Of a DNA stretch of 8,183 bases, positions 5,575 to 8,183 are shown one piece after another; the stretch's first letter is position 1, and the number at the start of each line of letters is the position of its first letter. The position numbers and the translations under genes were made by a program. The stretch lies in the NCBI GenBank assembly GCA_964353405.1, contig CAYGWJ010000424.1:1-8183 (forward strand), given 5' to 3'. The stretch is from JBGLNJ01 sp964353405 (lineage in GTDB: Bacteria > Chloroflexota > Anaerolineae > Fen-1058). The notes under the pieces are model-generated. The model saw only the letters and a list, made by a program, of their open reading frames with translations, had not been told where the DNA came from and did no database searches.

Positions 5575-6186
5575 ATGACTGATCGCCTGTCTCTCTTGGA
5601 TCTTGTCCGGACTCGCCGCTCGATTCGTCGCTACGCCGACCAGCCCGTTGATCGCTGGCGGATTGAGGCAGCGCTCGAGGCGGCAACCCATGCGCCTTCG
5701 GCGCACAATCGCCAACCGTGGCGATTTGCCGTCGTTACCTCACCTGAAGCCAAAGAGCAACTCGCCTCGGCGATGGGCGAGCGGCTCCGCGCTGACCGGC
5801 TCGCTGACGGTGACCCGCCGGATGTCGTTGATGCAGATGTGGCCCGCTCGCATGCACGCAGCACGTCTGCGCCCGCACTCGTCCTGGCCTGCATGACGAT
5901 GGCCGACATGAACCAGTCTGCAGATGCGCGGCGCAGCAACGCGGAACGCAGCATGGCAATGCAGAGCGTGGCGGCGGCCATTCAGAATCTTTTGTTGGCC
6001 GCGCACGCACAGGGATTGGCCGCGTGCTGGATGTGCGCGCCGCTCTTTGCGCCGGACGCAGCGCGCCTGGCGCTCGACCTGCCTGCAGATTGGGAGCCGC
6101 AAGCGCTCATCACGCTAGGCTATCCGGCTGAACTGCCCAAGCCTAAAGTGGTTCAGCCTTTGACGTCAAGAGTGGTGTACCGATGA
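5575..6186 (+). CDS. Nitroreductase-family FMN enzyme, candidate dehydro-F420-0 reductase
   Basis: A 203-residue single-domain nitroreductase. Residues 12-20 (RTRRSIRRY) form the FMN-phosphate-binding start. Residues 40-51 (APSAHNRQPWRF) and 131-157 (SVAAAIQNLLLAA, GLAACWMCAPLF) match the pattern of the nitroreductase domain at the C-terminus of mycobacterial FbiB, and LGYPA (181-185) is the usual late motif. In FbiB that domain uses FMN to reduce dehydro-F420-0 to F420-0. Here the domain stands alone and overlaps cofD by ATGA, so I infer the same step; a general nitro- or quinone reductase is the alternative. The frame is open from an ATG at 5524, but I choose 5575. The first 17 residues of the longer version do not fit the family, and the promoter -10 box (5562-5567) lies inside them. 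Confidence 0.85.
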   Translation: MTDRLSLLDLVRTRRSIRRYADQPVDRWRIEAALEAATHAPSAHNRQPWRFAVVTSPEAKEQLASAMGERLRADRLADGDPPDVVDADVARSHARSTSAPALVLACMTMADMNQSADARRSNAERSMAMQSVAAAIQNLLLAAHAQGLAACWMCAPLFAPDAARLALDLPADWEPQALITLGYPAELPKPKVVQPLTSRVVYR

Positions 6187-7178
6187 ATCTGGTCGCATTA
6201 GCCGGTGGTGTGGGTGGAGCGAGATTGGCCGATGGGCTGGCGCAGTGTTTGCGCGCATCCTCTCCCCCATCCCCAGCCCTTGCCCCGTCGCTGAAAAACG
6301 CGACGAGCGAAAAGAGTTCACTGACCGTCATTGTCAACACGGGCGACGATTTTGACCTGTGGGGACTGCGCGTCTGCCCCGACCTGGACACGGTGATGTA
6401 TACGCTGGCGGGCCTCGCCAATCCGCAGACCGGCTGGGGCATCGAGGGCGACACGTTCGAGACACTAGACATGCTCGAACGGCTTGGCGAGAATGTCTGG
6501 TTCCGCGTGGGTGACCGCGACCTGGCGATTGACCTGCGCCGCACTCTGCTCTTGCGCGAAGGCAAGCGCCTCACGCAAGTGACCGAGCGGCTGTGCCGTT
6601 CGCTGGGTATTGCCTCCAACATTCACATCCTGCCGATGACGGATGCAACTGTGGCGACGCTGGTCGAAACCGACCAAGGCACACTCGCCTTTCAGGATTA
6701 CTTTGTGCGCCGCGGGTGGCAGCCGGTGATTCAGCGCGTCCACTTACAGGGCATCGAGCACGCACGGCTACCCGTGCAAGTGCAAGCCGCACTCGACCGC
6801 GCCGACCTTGTGGTGCTATGTCCATCCAATCCATTCGTCAGCATTGATCCCATCCTCTCCCTGGCGGATATGCGCGATCAACTGCGTGGGCAGCGCACCG
6901 TGGCAGTGTCGCCCATCATCGGCGGGCAAGCCGTCAAGGGGCCCGCCGCCAAGATGTTCCGCGAGTTGGGACAAGAGCCGACCGCGCTCGCCGTCGCACA
7001 GCACTATGCCGACTTTCTCGATGGGTTTGTGATTGACCCTATGGATGCCGACCAGCGCACTGACATTGAGAGATTGAACATGCGCGTTCTCGTCACCGAC
7101 ACGCTGATGCGTGACCGAGCCGACCGGGCGCGGCTGGCGCGAGAGACGCTCGAGTTGGCTCGCTTCATCCGGGCATGA
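6183..7178 (+). CDS. cofD: CofD/FbiA, 2-phospho-L-lactate (or PEP-derived) transferase of F420 synthesis
   Basis: CofD transfers the phospholactyl or enolpyruvylphosphoryl group from its guanylyl-activated donor to the deazaflavin Fo, making F420-0 or dehydro-F420-0. The 331-residue protein shows the family landmarks. They are MNLVALAGGVGGARLADGLA (1-20), VNTGDDFDLWGLRVCPDLDT (51-70, metal and Fo binding), TGWGI (83-87), RVGDRDLAIDLRRTLLLREG (108-127), CPSNPFVSIDPILS (213-226) and SPIIGGQAVKGPAAKMF (243-259). It is a little longer than usual because of about 21 extra residues (26-46) between the first two motifs, rich in Pro, Ser and Ala (see the insertion entry). The frame is otherwise intact. 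The ATG overlaps the nitroreductase stop, with no strong ribosome binding site, so translation is probably coupled. Confidence 0.95.
   Translation: MNLVALAGGVGGARLADGLAQCLRASSPPSPALAPSLKNATSEKSSLTVIVNTGDDFDLWGLRVCPDLDTVMYTLAGLANPQTGWGIEGDTFETLDMLERLGENVWFRVGDRDLAIDLRRTLLLREGKRLTQVTERLCRSLGIASNIHILPMTDATVATLVETDQGTLAFQDYFVRRGWQPVIQRVHLQGIEHARLPVQVQAALDRADLVVLCPSNPFVSIDPILSLADMRDQLRGQRTVAVSPIIGGQAVKGPAAKMFRELGQEPTALAVAQHYADFLDGFVIDPMDADQRTDIERLNMRVLVTDTLMRDRADRARLARETLELARFIRA
6258..6320 (+). repeat. In-frame insertion with palindrome inside cofD
   Basis: These bases encode the extra residues 26-46 of CofD, beginning SSPPSPALAP. The DNA changes character here. A C-rich run (6260-6286) is followed by a perfect 6-bp inverted repeat, CGTCGC (6286-6291) with GCGACG (6300-6305), separated by an 8-nt A-rich loop. 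C-rich run plus hairpin is typical of dispersed palindromic elements, and the length is a multiple of three, so the frame survives. That it is an inserted element is an inference; it could instead be a lineage-specific loop. Confidence 0.45.
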
Positions 7179-7193
7179 GCCGAGGCTTGACAC

Positions 7194-7829
7194 GTGATAC
7201 CTGATATTTTCACCATCGTTCCAGTCAAACCTTTTCGCCGCGCCAAGAGCCGCCTCAGCCCGGTCATGTCCAAACCGGTTCGGGCGGCCACCGCGCGGGC
7301 GCTGCTGTCGCGCACGCTCGACACGCTGGCGTCTTGCGACCTGCATCTTGCGACCTGTGTGATCAGCCGAGACATGACCGCGCTCGACATCGCTCGGCGT
7401 CGAGGCTCGATCGCGCTGGCCGAAAGCGAATCCGGTTTGAACGCGGCGCTGAATCAGGCGCGCGAGTGGACCCTGTCACACGGCGCGCAGGCGATTCTCG
7501 TTCTTCCCGCCGACTTGCCGCTCCTGACGCCGAATGACATCACGTCTATGGTCAACCTGCTGCGTGAGCCGCGATCAGTCGTCATCGCGCCGGACGCACA
7601 CGGCGAAGGGACGAACACGCTGCTGTTGCGTCCGCCGGATGCGATTCACTTTGCCTTTGGCCCAGCAAGTTTCTACGAGCACTGCGCGCAAGCCGAGACT
7701 TCCTTACTGGCGCTTCACGTCTATTGTTCGCCCACAGTGGCGTTCGACCTGGACACGCCGGCCGACCTGAAGCAACTCACGCTTGACGCCCACCCTCTTT
7801 TAGAGTACGATTTATCAGCAGACCAATGA
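7194..7829 (+). CDS. cofC: CofC/FbiD, guanylyltransferase of F420 synthesis
   Basis: CofC (FbiD in actinobacteria) uses GTP to activate 2-phospho-L-lactate or phosphoenolpyruvate, producing the donor used by CofD. The 211-residue protein has the nucleotidyltransferase opening IVPVKPFRRAKSRLSP (8-23). It also has GLNAAL (81-86), VLPADLPLLTPND (103-115, with the metal-binding Asp107), GEGTNTLLLRPP (137-148), FAFGPASFYEH (153-163) and FDLDTPADL (184-192). The start is the GTG at 7194, preceded by GAGG with 8-nt spacing; the next ATG is at codon 25, after the nucleotide-binding motif. It begins 15 bp after cofD. The 60-bp gap to the next gene contains GGACGA...TCGTCC (7834-7839 with 7858-7863), a leader hairpin with an 18-nt loop. 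Which of the two acids it accepts cannot be read from sequence by eye. Confidence 0.94.
   Translation: MIPDIFTIVPVKPFRRAKSRLSPVMSKPVRAATARALLSRTLDTLASCDLHLATCVISRDMTALDIARRRGSIALAESESGLNAALNQAREWTLSHGAQAILVLPADLPLLTPNDITSMVNLLREPRSVVIAPDAHGEGTNTLLLRPPDAIHFAFGPASFYEHCAQAETSLLALHVYCSPTVAFDLDTPADLKQLTLDAHPLLEYDLSADQ
7783..7811 (+). promoter_or_regulatory. Possible internal promoter at the end of cofC
   Basis: TTGACG (7783-7788, 5/6) and TACGAT (7806-7811, 4/6) are 17 bp apart, within the last codons of cofC. A start near 7818 would give the downstream oxidoreductase gene its own transcript with a leader of about 72 nt. The weak -10 keeps confidence low. Confidence 0.35.
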
Positions 7830-7889
7830 CGAAGGACGAATCATATCTCTCCCCATGTCGTCCTCATCAAACTGGAAAGGAGTATTCCC

Positions 7890-8183
7890 ATGACCGAACG
7901 AGTCGCCCTGTACCTGCAGGATGCCCATCCCATCCGCGAAGGGATGGAGTATGTACAGTACGCGGAGAGCCGAGGCTTTGAGGCCGTGTGGCAGGCCGAA
8001 AGCCGTCTTGTGCGCGACGCCATCGTGCCGATGGCAGCCTTTGCCGCCGTGACGAGCAAGATCAGGATCGGCTCCGGCGTCCTCCACAACTGGACGCCCA
8101 CCCCGCCCATCACCTCCACGACGCATCTCACGCTCGACGACCTGGCGCCTGACCGCATCATCCTCGGCATCGGCGCGTGGTGG
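7890..8183 (+). CDS. LLM-class (luciferase-like) oxidoreductase, probably F420-dependent, N-terminal part
   Basis: The 98 visible codons run off the right edge. They begin MTERVALYLQDAHPIREGME and continue with YVQYAESRGFEAVWQAESRL, VRDAIVPMAAFAAVTSKIRI and GSGVLHNW, ending LDDLAPDRIILGIGAWW. This is the first part of a bacterial-luciferase-like TIM barrel of the kind found in methylene-tetrahydromethanopterin reductase and other F420-dependent enzymes. Full proteins have about 320-340 residues, so some 70% is missing. The LLM superfamily also includes FMN-dependent enzymes. Preference for F420 is inferred from close resemblance to the F420-type branch and from its place right after cofC. A very good ribosome binding site, AAAGGAG with 7-nt spacing, fixes the ATG. 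The substrate cannot be told. Confidence 0.88.
   Translation, partial: MTERVALYLQDAHPIREGMEYVQYAESRGFEAVWQAESRLVRDAIVPMAAFAAVTSKIRIGSGVLHNWTPTPPITSTTHLTLDDLAPDRIILGIGAWW

Noticed and set aside
1..8183. A large novel defence or biosynthetic system
   Set aside because: Apart from the toxin-antitoxin remnant and the F420 genes, every substantial frame belongs to a known housekeeping, transport or peptidase family; nothing else in the window forms an unexplained multi-gene cluster.

Overview
The window is GC-rich bacterial DNA and most resembles a member of the Chloroflexota (Anaerolineae or Caldilinea type). That assignment is an inference. It rests on three things: a PIN-toxin/antitoxin pair of a style common in Chloroflexota and cyanobacteria; a secreted carboxypeptidase ending in a 'YLPLIAKP'-type tail often seen on exported Chloroflexota proteins; and a stand-alone nitroreductase joined to F420 biosynthesis genes. 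No RNA gene, CRISPR array or complete insertion sequence was found.

Layout. Bases 1-5474 are read leftward and 5575-8183 rightward, away from a divergent promoter region at 5475-5574. On the left are the N-terminal 185 codons of enolase (eno) with a good sigma70-type promoter. Next comes a 430-bp graveyard holding a decayed helical-protein fragment and a truncated VapC-like toxin. An intact antitoxin gene follows. Two 41-bp direct repeats (952-992 and 1521-1561, 35/41 identical) bracket the toxin-antitoxin remnant, and each contains a promoter-like TTGACT-17-TACArT arrangement pointing left. After this come a BioD-like/DRTGG protein with its own promoter, then a translationally coupled pair: an EamA-type membrane transporter followed by a secreted M14 zinc carboxypeptidase.

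The rightward block is the most coherent unit and concerns the deazaflavin cofactor F420. It holds a stand-alone nitroreductase resembling the C-terminal domain of FbiB, cofD (fbiA), cofC (fbiD) and the start of a luciferase-like (LLM) oxidoreductase that probably uses F420. The first two genes overlap by ATGA and the third follows after 15 bp, so they are almost certainly co-transcribed. The inferred division of labour is as follows. CofC activates phosphoenolpyruvate or phospholactate with GTP. CofD transfers that group to the deazaflavin Fo. The nitroreductase reduces the dehydro intermediate if the phosphoenolpyruvate route is used. The LLM enzyme consumes the cofactor. The glutamate ligase (cofE) and the Fo synthase genes are not in the window.

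Points that stand out are the fused pseudogene/toxin ruin ending in a promoter-bearing repeat, a palindrome-containing proline-rich insertion near the N-terminus of CofD, an apparently leaderless nitroreductase transcript, and the possibility that the nitroreductase is a dedicated dehydro-F420-0 reductase.
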